From: a virus
DNA: 28,059 bases
Virus record (IMG/VR): IMGVR_UViG_3300030382_001896
Span: 1-28,059 of that record
Reading direction: 5' to 3' (one strand)
The number at the start of each line of letters is the position of its first letter. Position 1 is the stretch's first letter. Under the pieces are notes generated by a model that saw nothing but the letters and a program-made list of their open reading frames with translations, had not been told where the DNA came from and did no database searches. Made by a program: the position numbers and the translations under genes. Positions 15,872 through 22,297 of the stretch are shown here, one piece after another.

Positions 15872-16184
15872 CTATATCAGGGAAAATTGGTTGTTCAAAT
15901 ATTGTTTGATCTATTTGTTGGATTGGCGCACCGTAACCACTATCCATTAAAGCTTTGTATGCGTTTACATCACCAGTACGTGCCTTTTTAATTAGTGCTA
16001 ATGTCATTGCATCTTCTTGACTTAAAGCTTCTTCATTTCCAGTAATTGGATTCTTAAACTTTTGATTAGTTTCTAACCATTTCTTAGCGATAGTGCTTCG
16101 GTTCTTGCTTCCTTTCTTCCTTCCTTTTGGGTTTCCTGATTCGCCTTTTTGCCACGCTGGTCTTAAGTTTTCTTCGTTTGCCAT
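15834..16184 (-). CDS. Terminase small subunit-like protein (DUF5681-like)
   Basis: A 116-aa basic protein. Its N-terminus has the W-x-KGESGNPKGRKKGSKNRST motif (residues 11-30) of DUF5681, a module repeatedly found next to phage large terminases, then a helical part (AMTLALIKKARTGDVNAYKALMDSGYGAP) and an acidic C-terminus. It would bind the packaging-start DNA and load the large subunit. Its ATG is 28 nt downstream of a TAGTTATATA element, the only copy with a leader of this length. Confidence 0.65.
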   Translation of the reverse strand: MANEENLRPAWQKGESGNPKGRKKGSKNRSTIAKKWLETNQKFKNPITGNEEALSQEDAMTLALIKKARTGDVNAYKALMDSGYGAPIQQIDQTIFEQPIFPDIDVSKNDSSQQDK

Positions 16185-16211
16185 TTTATTTCGGTGTTAG
16201 TTCGGTACACT

Positions 16212-16240
16212 TATATAACTACTTTTCTTCGTTTTTGTAT
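16212..16240 (-). promoter_or_regulatory. Late-promoter-like element upstream of the terminase genes
   Basis: ATACAA (16240-16235), a 13-nt spacer and TAGTTATATA (16221-16212). The TAG is also the stop codon of the ParB/methyltransferase gene. Unlike the other four copies it is not 3 nt before a start codon; the terminase small-subunit ATG is 28 nt further on. This copy argues for a DNA-level promoter rather than a ribosome-binding sequence. Confidence 0.5.
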
Positions 16241-17310
16241 CCTACGCCATTTATTTTTACTTCTAAATTTTCATCAAGTTTTAACATTCTATCTATTATT
16301 ACTTGGCAATATTTTTCGTCAAGTTCCATTCCGTAACATTTTCTTTTTAGTTGGTGTGCTGCTACCATTGTTGAACCACTACCAAGAAATAAATCGAGTA
16401 TTGTATTTTTATCTAACATATTTATACACCATTCTACAACTTTAATTGGTTTCATTGTTGGGTGTAGTTTTTTTTCTTTACCCCAATGGTGAGAAAATAA
16501 TCTACAATTATTTCCTAAATTTGACCAAGCAAGTTCAAACTCACTAAAACTTAAACCATCATTTTTTTTGTGCCAACAAAGCCAATCGTTAGTAGTGTTT
16601 AATTTATCAGTAAAATAATTGCCTCCCCAAATAATTGCTTTATTTACAAATTCTAAAACATAAAAAAAGTTAGGTATTTCATTGTCCCAATCTCCTCCTC
16701 TATAAAATTGTTTTTTGCCAGTTCCTAAAGTTTGACTATTTGCATTGATTCCATAAGGTGGGTCAGTTAATAAATTGCAAGTTTGTCCATTCATTAATTT
16801 AGCTACTTGGTCTGAATCCGTACTATCGCCACACATTAATCTATGTTCTCCTATTTCTATTATATCACCTTTAACTATATTCGTGTTTATTTCGTCAGGT
16901 ATTACGTAATTATCTTCTTCAGCTTCAGGTTCAATTTCCATATCAAAAGGCAAATCTAAACCCCAATCGTCTAATTGGTCTATGTCCCATTCGTTAGCTA
17001 AGTCATCCCATTGCCATTCACCAAAGCCAACGTTGTCTTTTATAATAAATTCGTTTTTTTGTTCTTCAGTCCAGTCGTCAGCTAGTATTATAGGTAATTC
17101 CTTCAGTCCAGCTTGTTTAGACGCTTTTAAGCGCATATTACCACCAAGCACTACGTATTTGTTATCTACGTCAGTAAAGCACACTAATGGACGTTTTTCT
17201 AACATTTCAGGAAAGCTTGTTATGCTATTAACAAGTTTGTTGAATTTTCCGTCTTTTATTAGTCGTGGATTCTTAGGATTCGATTTTATCTTATTTATTT
17301 TTACTCTCAT
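16219..17310 (-). CDS. ParB-like nuclease domain fused to DNA methyltransferase
   Basis: A 363-aa fusion. Residues 1-95 are ParB/sulfiredoxin-like (SNPKNPRLIKDGKFNKLVNSI; GGNMRLKASKQAG). Residues 140-363 are an N6-adenine/N4-cytosine methyltransferase of beta order: catalytic DPPYG (183-187) precedes the AdoMet motif LDLFLGSGST (about 305-314), with HPTMKP between. This fusion is common in phages and usually lies near the terminase, as here. It would methylate phage DNA, perhaps against host restriction. A small acidic linker (residues 124-134) joins the domains. It overlaps the upstream 128-aa gene by 20 nt. Confidence 0.85.
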   Translation of the reverse strand: MRVKINKIKSNPKNPRLIKDGKFNKLVNSITSFPEMLEKRPLVCFTDVDNKYVVLGGNMRLKASKQAGLKELPIILADDWTEEQKNEFIIKDNVGFGEWQWDDLANEWDIDQLDDWGLDLPFDMEIEPEAEEDNYVIPDEINTNIVKGDIIEIGEHRLMCGDSTDSDQVAKLMNGQTCNLLTDPPYGINANSQTLGTGKKQFYRGGDWDNEIPNFFYVLEFVNKAIIWGGNYFTDKLNTTNDWLCWHKKNDGLSFSEFELAWSNLGNNCRLFSHHWGKEKKLHPTMKPIKVVEWCINMLDKNTILDLFLGSGSTMVAAHQLKRKCYGMELDEKYCQVIIDRMLKLDENLEVKINGVGYKNEEK

Positions 17311-17677
17311 ATTCTTTATATACGGTTCTAAGTCTGTCTACCATATCTCTTACACAACTTGAACAGCTACTTGGTGAACTTCTTTTATTGAATACACGGT
17401 TATATATTTTTCTTAGTTTTTGTTGTTCGCTTGGTGTTACGGTGTGGCGTTCTTTTTCGAACCAATTTTTTAATGTTTTGTATTCGTCTTCTTGTAGGCA
17501 TTCAATGTTTTTATTGTAAGAAAATAGTTTGTTTAATTTCTTTCGTCTTTCTTCACATCCACAGTCGTCACCAGCTACAAATTTTACTAGCTTATCAATC
17601 TTAGTTGCCTTAGTTACTTTTGCGATAGTATCGCCTAACCCTTCACTTTTCTTTTTTGTTGTTTTCTTTTTTGCCAT
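17291..17677 (-). CDS. Conserved Lys-rich phage protein with cysteine pairs
   Basis: A 128-aa protein with a Lys-rich N-terminus (MAKKKTTKKKSEG), a CGCEERRKKLNKLF motif (Cys39, Cys41) and CSSC near residue 106-109. The two cysteine pairs and helices between them suggest a small zinc- or disulphide-stabilised nucleic-acid-binding protein. I recall similar CGCxxRRxxLN proteins just upstream of phage terminase regions in Bacteroidota, without a known function. It overlaps the next gene by 20 nt and starts 5 nt after a 52-aa gene. Confidence 0.6.
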   Translation of the reverse strand: MAKKKTTKKKSEGLGDTIAKVTKATKIDKLVKFVAGDDCGCEERRKKLNKLFSYNKNIECLQEDEYKTLKNWFEKERHTVTPSEQQKLRKIYNRVFNKRSSPSSCSSCVRDMVDRLRTVYKEYESKNK

Positions 17678-17682
17678 TTTAT

Positions 17683-17841
17683 TTAATTTAATTCAACTTC
17701 AAATAATTCTAAAAAGTCTTCTTCTTCTAATTGCTTTTGGAAACAAAACATTTTTATTGCTTCATTTTTATTTTTCGCTTTTACCATTGTTATAGCTTCT
17801 TGGTTTATATCGCCTTTAATATAAAAGTAGTATGTTTTCAT
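17683..17841 (-). CDS. Small unknown protein coupled to the sigma-like gene
   Basis: A 52-aa acidic protein: MKTYYFYIKGDINQEAITMV, then KAKNKNEAIKMF and a C-terminal helix ending EEEDFLELFEVELN. The beginning (a Y/F-rich strand, then a Val-Lys-Ala-Lys-Asn-x-x-Glu-Ala helix) resembles small beta-alpha phage proteins. Its ATG overlaps the sigma-like gene's stop (ATGA), so it is in the same transcript. Function unknown. Confidence 0.6.
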   Translation of the reverse strand: MKTYYFYIKGDINQEAITMVKAKNKNEAIKMFCFQKQLEEEDFLELFEVELN

Positions 17842-18362
17842 TCTTCTATTTTTATTCGTTCATAGTCCGTGTTTCTGAAGTCTTGCCAGTCTTCACCTAC
17901 TGCTTCTTTAATTCGTGTTTTGCAATGTTTTAAAGTTTGCCATATAGACTTAACACTTATCTTGCTTTCTTTAGATAGCTGTCGAATGCTTTTGCCGCTT
18001 CCAGTATATACATCAAATAACATTTTGTCGTACCAGTGCCAGGAATCAATTTCTTGTTGTATCTTTTTGTATAGTCTTCCGTATGCTATTTCTTTTTCCA
18101 TTTCGTCTTTGTATTCTAAATTTAAATCTTCCGTGTTTAGTTTGTTTTTTTCTTTGTGTAGTAAGTATGTATTCCTTATTGCCCAGTATATATATATTTT
18201 GTTTACTTTTCCGTCTTTTATTAGCTTTTGCAAGTTAGCGTGATTTATAAGTCGTAAATACATTTCTTGAACTATGTCTTCAGCAAATGAACCAGCACCA
18301 AGTTTTTTTGCTATTGCTACGTGTTTTTTGTGGTCTTTTGTTATTTGCTTTAACCATTCCAT
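17838..18362 (-). CDS. Sigma-70-family-like transcription factor
   Basis: A 174-aa protein when started at the ATG 18362-18360 (MEWLKQITKDHKKHV). A start 30 nt further upstream is open, but it would add MCCFFFNFTK and place the terminator stem in the coding region, so I reject it. Residues 20-50 contain AEDIVQEMYLRLINH, the sigma region 2 signature. The C-terminal part SIRQLSKESKISVKSIWQTLKHCKTRIKEAV is a region-4-like helix-turn-helix. It is short, like ECF or phage late sigma factors. As first gene of the late block it is the natural candidate to recognise the TAGTTATATA elements downstream; that link is inferred. Confidence 0.7.
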   Translation of the reverse strand: MEWLKQITKDHKKHVAIAKKLGAGSFAEDIVQEMYLRLINHANLQKLIKDGKVNKIYIYWAIRNTYLLHKEKNKLNTEDLNLEYKDEMEKEIAYGRLYKKIQQEIDSWHWYDKMLFDVYTGSGKSIRQLSKESKISVKSIWQTLKHCKTRIKEAVGEDWQDFRNTDYERIKIEE

Positions 18363-18374
18363 TTTTGTAAAGTT

Positions 18375-18405
18375 AAAAAAAAAGCAGCACAAATTAATGC
18401 GCTGC
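18375..18405 (-). terminator. Intrinsic terminator between the early and late blocks
   Basis: On the minus strand GCAGCGC pairs with GTGCTGC (7 bp with one G-U pair; plus-strand arms 18384-18390 and 18399-18405; 8-nt loop), followed by nine Ts (18383-18375). It comes 32 nt after the SSB-like gene's stop and only 12 nt before the sigma-like gene's ATG. No promoter fits in the 12 nt, so late expression probably depends on read-through or antitermination here. Confidence 0.85.
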
Positions 18406-18436
18406 CGTTTTCCTTTTAATTGAACACAATAAACAA

Positions 18437-18682
18437 TTAGAAAGGTAAGTCGTCATCTTGTCCTTGTGTTGGTTGCAAGTCTTGGTGTTCCATCGGTTGT
18501 GGTTTGTAAGGTTCACTTATTGCCATACTAAAAAACTTTTCACCGTTCTTTGTTTCACGTACCCAAAGTGCTACTTCTTTGTCTTTTCCATCTACGTTCA
18601 TTTTGCCTTTGTAGTCAGGATGCGTGTCAGCTTTCTTATAATTGTTTTTAAAGATTGCACCGCTGTTTTCTTTTTGTTCCAT
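18437..18682 (-). CDS. SSB-like / DUF736-like protein with acidic tip
   Basis: An 81-aa protein: SGAIFKNNYKKADTHPDYKG (residues 7-26), GKDKEVALWVRETKNGEKFFSMAISEPY, a Gln/Pro-rich linker, and the terminus DDDLPF. The body resembles the DUF736 family of small beta proteins. The DDDLPF end matches the acidic tip (DDDIPF in E. coli SSB) that recruits replication and repair partners. With ERF, exonuclease, NinG and helicase genes around it, a single-stranded-DNA-binding role is likely, though the body is shorter than a full OB-fold SSB. Confidence 0.65.
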   Translation of the reverse strand: MEQKENSGAIFKNNYKKADTHPDYKGKMNVDGKDKEVALWVRETKNGEKFFSMAISEPYKPQPMEHQDLQPTQGQDDDLPF

Positions 18683-18687
18683 ATTGA

Positions 18688-19164
18688 TTAATTATATTTA
18701 TAAATATTACCATTATTCTTTTTTATATCTTCAAATTTAATTCCTATAAATTGTGTTCCGTCATTGTTTTTATGTTGTGTAAAAATTCTTTTTTCTATTA
18801 ATTTTCTTATAACATCAACTCTTGCCATTCTTACTTTTATTAAAGTATCTTCTTCTTTATTCATATAAGCATAAAAATATATTTGTGCTTTACCTTCTTT
18901 TATTTTATCTATTTCGCATTTATAACCGTTTTTGCTTTTTGACCTTATTGTTAAATCTTTAAAATTTATATACTTGTTTTTTCTTATTCTAATAGAAACT
19001 GTAAAATTTAAATTTATAACTAAATCAAACGAAAGTTCGCTATCTTCTTGTTTTGTTGCTGGTCTGAAATTTATTGTTTCATTCGATAATATAGGCAAAG
19101 CATTTTTAATATGGTGTTTAATTTCATTACTAAACTTGTATTCTAAAACCCTACAATTATCCAT
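18688..19164 (-). CDS. Unknown protein, possibly nuclease-like
   Basis: A 158-aa, very Lys/Ile/Asn-rich protein. It contains SFDLVINLNFTVSIRIRKNKYI (residues about 45-66), LTIRSKSKNGYKCEIDKIKEG (about 71-91) and IYFYAY. The order D...IRIR...TIRS...G...EIDKI...YFY is one I associate with a phage protein family suspected to have a PD-(D/E)xK-like fold, but no canonical motif is clear. It overlaps the methyltransferase gene by 8 nt, so a functional pair is possible. It is more AT-rich than its neighbours. Confidence 0.5.
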   Translation of the reverse strand: MDNCRVLEYKFSNEIKHHIKNALPILSNETINFRPATKQEDSELSFDLVINLNFTVSIRIRKNKYINFKDLTIRSKSKNGYKCEIDKIKEGKAQIYFYAYMNKEEDTLIKVRMARVDVIRKLIEKRIFTQHKNNDGTQFIGIKFEDIKKNNGNIYKYN

Positions 19165-20290
19165 TTATGAAATTATTAGCAATATTAAACATTTCTTTAT
19201 CTAATTCAATACCTAAAGATTTTAAGCGCATTTCATTACAAACTTTTATAGTGCTGCCACTACCCATAAATGGATCTACTACAAAATCACCTTCACAACC
19301 TGAAACGTCTAAAATTTCTTTTATAAGTTGATTCGGCTTTTGTGTTGGATGTATCATTTTTGAAGTGTGTAAACGTGGAACATTTATAACATTACCACGC
19401 CTATTGTTTACAAGTTTTTTTCCTTTTACGCAATAGATAATTATTTCAGTTTGATTTCCCCAGTCATTTACTAAATCGCCACTTCCTTTGTTTCCTTTAT
19501 CCCAAATAATTGGTGTTTTAATTGTAAAGTATTTAGATATAATTAAGCTAAAAGCACTAAAAATATTCCAGTTACAAAAGAAATATAAATGAGAATTTTC
19601 AGCCGTTTTTCGTTTTAAAATTTCACAAGTTTTATCTAATAAATCAAAAGCTTCTATTTTGTTGTCGTTTAATAAACCACGCTTTGTTATTATGTCATCA
19701 AACATAGAACGGTTAGATTTATAATCTATACCATAAGGTGAGTCAGTTAAAACAATATCTATACATCCGTCTTCTAATGTTTCTAAAATTTCTAAACAAT
19801 TTCCGTTTTTAATGTTTTCGTTTTGTTTTGTTTTGATTCGTGTTTTTAAAACATTTTCTTTTAAACTTTCTTGTTTTAAAGTTCGTCTTACTTCTTTAGT
19901 TACTTTGTTAGGTGTTATAACTTCGCCACGTTCTTCAATTTCATTCATTACTTTATCAGCAAGTTCCTTTTGCCTATTTAAAAGTCTTGCATTTGAAGAT
20001 TCGTCTTTTGATACTGGCATATTTAGGAAGGTCGAACAGTTCGACCTTCCTACTTTTGTATATTTATTAATACTTCCGTGCTTAAAAGTTTCATCTAACC
20101 ATTGACCTTTTTTATCTTCTATGTCAATTCTAAAACGACCTATTTCATTTTGCTTGTCAAGTGCTACACCTTGCCGTCTTGCAAATTCTGCTGCTGCAGA
20201 AGCTGCTGAATCGTGTACTTTTATTTCTTCAAAAGTTTCTGCAAGTGCAAGTTCTTTTTTCCAAGTTTCTAACTTTTGTAATTGATTCAT
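19157..20290 (-). CDS. DNA adenine/N4-cytosine methyltransferase with extra N-terminal domain
   Basis: A 377-aa protein. Residues 1-145 are a helical domain (AAAEFARRQGVALDKQNEIGRF; VSKDESSNARLL) often found before phage methyltransferases. Residues 155-377 carry catalytic DSPYG (183-187), HPTQKP (314-319) and the AdoMet motif DPFMGSGST (339-347), in beta-class order. The catalytic motif is DSPY instead of the usual DPPY. A perfect 13-bp inverted repeat lies inside codons 80-89. The gene overlaps both neighbours and so is expressed with the recombination genes. It is probably an anti-restriction or epigenetic methylase. Confidence 0.85.
   Translation of the reverse strand: MNQLQKLETWKKELALAETFEEIKVHDSAASAAAEFARRQGVALDKQNEIGRFRIDIEDKKGQWLDETFKHGSINKYTKVGRSNCSTFLNMPVSKDESSNARLLNRQKELADKVMNEIEERGEVITPNKVTKEVRRTLKQESLKENVLKTRIKTKQNENIKNGNCLEILETLEDGCIDIVLTDSPYGIDYKSNRSMFDDIITKRGLLNDNKIEAFDLLDKTCEILKRKTAENSHLYFFCNWNIFSAFSLIISKYFTIKTPIIWDKGNKGSGDLVNDWGNQTEIIIYCVKGKKLVNNRRGNVINVPRLHTSKMIHPTQKPNQLIKEILDVSGCEGDFVVDPFMGSGSTIKVCNEMRLKSLGIELDKEMFNIANNFING
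20024..20052. repeat. Perfect 13-bp inverted repeat inside the methyltransferase gene
   Basis: TAGGAAGGTCGAA (20024-20036) and TTCGACCTTCCTA (20040-20052) are perfect reverse complements separated by CAG. The arms are richer in G and C than the surrounding DNA. The repeat is in frame and encodes VGRSNCSTFL or nearby residues. Both strands would form a very stable hairpin, but no T-run follows on either strand, so it is not an ordinary terminator. Confidence 0.9.
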
Positions 20291-20484
20291 TTTTGCTTTT
20301 CTACTTCTTTTGCGATTTCCGATAACATTCCATTAAATGGATTGTCTTTAGCTAACCGTGTAATTAAACTTCTTATGTTTCTTCCTAGTTCTTTGTCGTT
20401 TGGATATTTTATAACTAATTGATAAATCATAGCTTCGTTGTACTTCATTCCACGTTCAAAGTCCGTTGGTTCTTTTTTTGTCAT
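20287..20484 (-). CDS. Small helical protein of unknown function
   Basis: A 65-aa protein, mostly helical and charged: MTKKEPTDFERGMKYNEAMI, then NDKELGRNIRSLITRLAKDNPFNG and EIAKEVEKQK. It overlaps both neighbours by ATGA, between the exonuclease and methyltransferase genes, so it is translationally coupled. No motif is recognised; it may be an accessory to the exonuclease. Confidence 0.55.
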   Translation of the reverse strand: MTKKEPTDFERGMKYNEAMIYQLVIKYPNDKELGRNIRSLITRLAKDNPFNGMLSEIAKEVEKQK

Positions 20485-21167
20485 TGTTCTACGTTTAAAG
20501 TTAACTTTTCTTTTAGTTCTTCGTAGTATTCACGACAAGCTTCTATTCGTGTTTTTATAGCTTGGATGACTTCTTTGTCATAGTCTACACGAAACAACTT
20601 AACACGGTGTTCCTTAGGAATATGACTAAACTGGTGTTTGCTTTGTACAAAATCACGAATTTCTAAACATTCATCAATCTTTTGTTGCTTCCAATGTTCC
20701 CTTCTTATTTCATCTTCTACAATTTGTTGTGGCGTATCGACAAGACAATAAGCTACATAAGATTTGCGCTTTCCAGTTAGCCACATATAACCTTGTAGCT
20801 GAAAAAAGTAGTCCTTTGTAGGAAGCTTTTCTTCAAACAATGGAAACGTAGATGCATCCCAACTAGACTTAACATCTACTATCACGTCAGTTATAATGTC
20901 AGGTTCTCCAGTAATATATTTGTTAGTAAAACGTTCTTCGTTTTTATACATAAATCCAAAGTCCAAAGTATCGTTGCAAAGTTGAATAGAATTTAATTCT
21001 ACTTCATTTCCTTTGTCCGTATATCGTGACCAAAATTCGTTTTTTATTCCGTATTCGTCTTCCAGTAGTGTTTGCTTAACATAGCTTTTTGCAGTTTGAC
21101 TTAACACTTCTTTTTTAGATCGTGCGTTAGTCATTATTTTTCCAAGTGCTGAACATCTAACTATCAT
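20481..21167 (-). CDS. YqaJ/lambda-Exo-like recombination exonuclease
   Basis: A 228-aa PD-(D/E)xK nuclease. The core is seen as an N-terminal S-x-x-G-x-I-M-T pattern (CSALGKIMTNARSKK), an acidic helix KGNEVE (52-57), TGEPDII (86-92, catalytic Asp90), VDVKSSW (97-103, catalytic Asp98 and Lys100) and QLQGYMWLTG (123-132). These are the standard metal-site residues of lambda exonuclease relatives. It would digest one strand of linear DNA so that the neighbouring ERF protein can anneal the rest. Its ATG overlaps the ERF stop by one base, confirming the pair. Confidence 0.85.
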   Translation of the reverse strand: MIVRCSALGKIMTNARSKKEVLSQTAKSYVKQTLLEDEYGIKNEFWSRYTDKGNEVELNSIQLCNDTLDFGFMYKNEERFTNKYITGEPDIITDVIVDVKSSWDASTFPLFEEKLPTKDYFFQLQGYMWLTGKRKSYVAYCLVDTPQQIVEDEIRREHWKQQKIDECLEIRDFVQSKHQFSHIPKEHRVKLFRVDYDKEVIQAIKTRIEACREYYEELKEKLTLNVEQ

Positions 21168-21736
21168 TATACTTGTTTTAGTTGTTCGTTAGTTAATGAA
21201 AAATTTGCTTTTAATTTTGCAATAGTATAAGATTTTGCATCAATAGCTTGTAAAGCTTTCTTAAAAGTTTCTTCGTCTATACTTGGTTTAACTTGTTCGC
21301 CACCAGCATCCGTGTCTTTGTCGGTTATAATACCTAACAATGAAGAAAGTGCATAACGTCTAAAATATGTTATTGCTGAACCATAAACTTGGAATGCATT
21401 CATTCCTTTTAATTGAACGTCTTGTGGAATAGCTGCGCAACTTTCGATAGTATCACCACTTTTTGTATGGAATAAAATTGTTCGTAATTCCGTTCCGTCT
21501 AATAATTGTGTAAATCCTAAATTATGTTTTTTTAATAACGGATTAATTACACCTAAAATTGTTGGCAAGTCGGCATAAGAATAGCCGTAGCCTTTCGTTC
21601 CTTTGTGAATTACTGGGCATTCTTGTTGGAACGCTGCTAAACTTTTATAGATGTTTTCTTTTGGAAGCTTGCCGTTTACGGATGCAGCTAAATCCATCTC
21701 TTTCAGGTCTATGACCTTGTCTGTTGTTTTACTCAT
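21167..21736 (-). CDS. erf: ERF-family single-strand annealing protein
   Basis: A 189-aa protein with the ERF signature: IYKSLAAFQQECPVIHKGTKGYGYSYADLPTIL (residues 29-61), then NPLLKKHNLGFTQ and the conserved AFQVYGSAITYFRRYALSSLLGI (about 114-136), followed by DTDAGGEQ. It binds single strands and anneals homologous DNA during phage recombination and replication. It is coupled to the exonuclease downstream. The upstream gap (21737-21775) is AT-rich and contains one copy of an 18-nt repeat. Confidence 0.85.
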   Translation of the reverse strand: MSKTTDKVIDLKEMDLAASVNGKLPKENIYKSLAAFQQECPVIHKGTKGYGYSYADLPTILGVINPLLKKHNLGFTQLLDGTELRTILFHTKSGDTIESCAAIPQDVQLKGMNAFQVYGSAITYFRRYALSSLLGIITDKDTDAGGEQVKPSIDEETFKKALQAIDAKSYTIAKLKANFSLTNEQLKQV

Positions 21737-21743
21737 TTTTCTT

Positions 21744-21761
21744 GTGTTTTTAAAATTAATA
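21744..21761 (-). repeat. 18-nt repeat, copy 1
   Basis: TATTAATTTTAAAAACAC on the minus strand, 8 nt before the ERF start codon. An identical copy lies at 24473-24490. Both are in gaps between genes of the replication block, so a shared regulatory role is possible; AT-rich composition makes chance less unlikely than for a mixed sequence. Confidence 0.6.
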
Positions 21762-21775
21762 GTTAAAGTTAATAA

Positions 21776-22297
21776 TTATTTTTCTATTTCTTTACATTTT
21801 TGTTTGTAAACTTTTATAATTTCTTTTAGTTCGTCTTTTTCCCATTTCTTTGTTTTATAACTTTGCTTCTCTAAATCGTCAAATTCTTTTAAACCTATCT
21901 TTGAAATTAGTTTCAAATGATATTGATATAAGTTTCCGTGTTCCCATTGATTACAATAAACACATTGTGCATTTATATTTCTCAAATCAAAACGAACTGA
22001 ACCGTGACCACCAGCACTAAAGAAGTGTCCAGCGTCATATTTTCCAGTAAACGCATCACCACAACTAATGCAACCTTTTTTCTCATCTCTTAACCTTACA
22101 AACTTGTTTACCCATTTTTGTGCTTCTTTAATAAAATCGCTAGTTGTTTTTAGTTCAGCTTTCATTCGTCTTTTTTTAACTTTCCATTGTTTTTGTTTAG
22201 CTTTTTCAATCCATACTTTTTTGCATTCGTCTTTAAAACAATACTTTTGATTGAAGTGTATTGCATCGAACTTTTCTTTGCAATTTTTACACCTCAT
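21776..22297 (-). CDS. ninG: NinG/Rap recombination protein
   Basis: A 173-aa protein. The N-terminal zinc site is CKNC (Cys3, Cys6) with Cys20 and Cys25. After a basic helical linker comes the NinG core: VNKFVRLRDEKKGCISCG (Cys76, Cys79), YDAGHFFSAGGHGSVRFDLRNINAQC, CVYCNQ (Cys112, Cys115) and HGNLYQYH. NinG proteins are thought to act on branched (Holliday-type) intermediates of phage recombination and contain an HNH-like metal core. It overlaps the upstream coiled-coil gene and precedes ERF, so annealing, resection and branch processing are encoded together. Confidence 0.9.
   Translation of the reverse strand: MRCKNCKEKFDAIHFNQKYCFKDECKKVWIEKAKQKQWKVKKRRMKAELKTTSDFIKEAQKWVNKFVRLRDEKKGCISCGDAFTGKYDAGHFFSAGGHGSVRFDLRNINAQCVYCNQWEHGNLYQYHLKLISKIGLKEFDDLEKQSYKTKKWEKDELKEIIKVYKQKCKEIEK

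Noticed and set aside
16185-16211. A GTG-started mini-ORF just after the TAGTTATATA element at 16212.
   Set aside because: It would encode only about 15 residues running into the terminase small-subunit start in another frame; nothing supports translation.
17838-18392. An upstream start (18392) for the sigma-like gene.
   Set aside because: It would place the terminator stem and its T-run in the coding sequence as MCCFFFNFTK; the ATG at 18362 fits better.
462-22015. Six copies of GCTGGTGG (the E. coli Chi sequence) on the minus strand, near 462, 960, 5896, 6461, 21300 and 22007.
   Set aside because: All six fall in the same frame as GCT GGT GGN codons for Ala-Gly-Gly, so codon and dipeptide use explains them, unlike AAACACGAA, which occurs in all frames and between genes.
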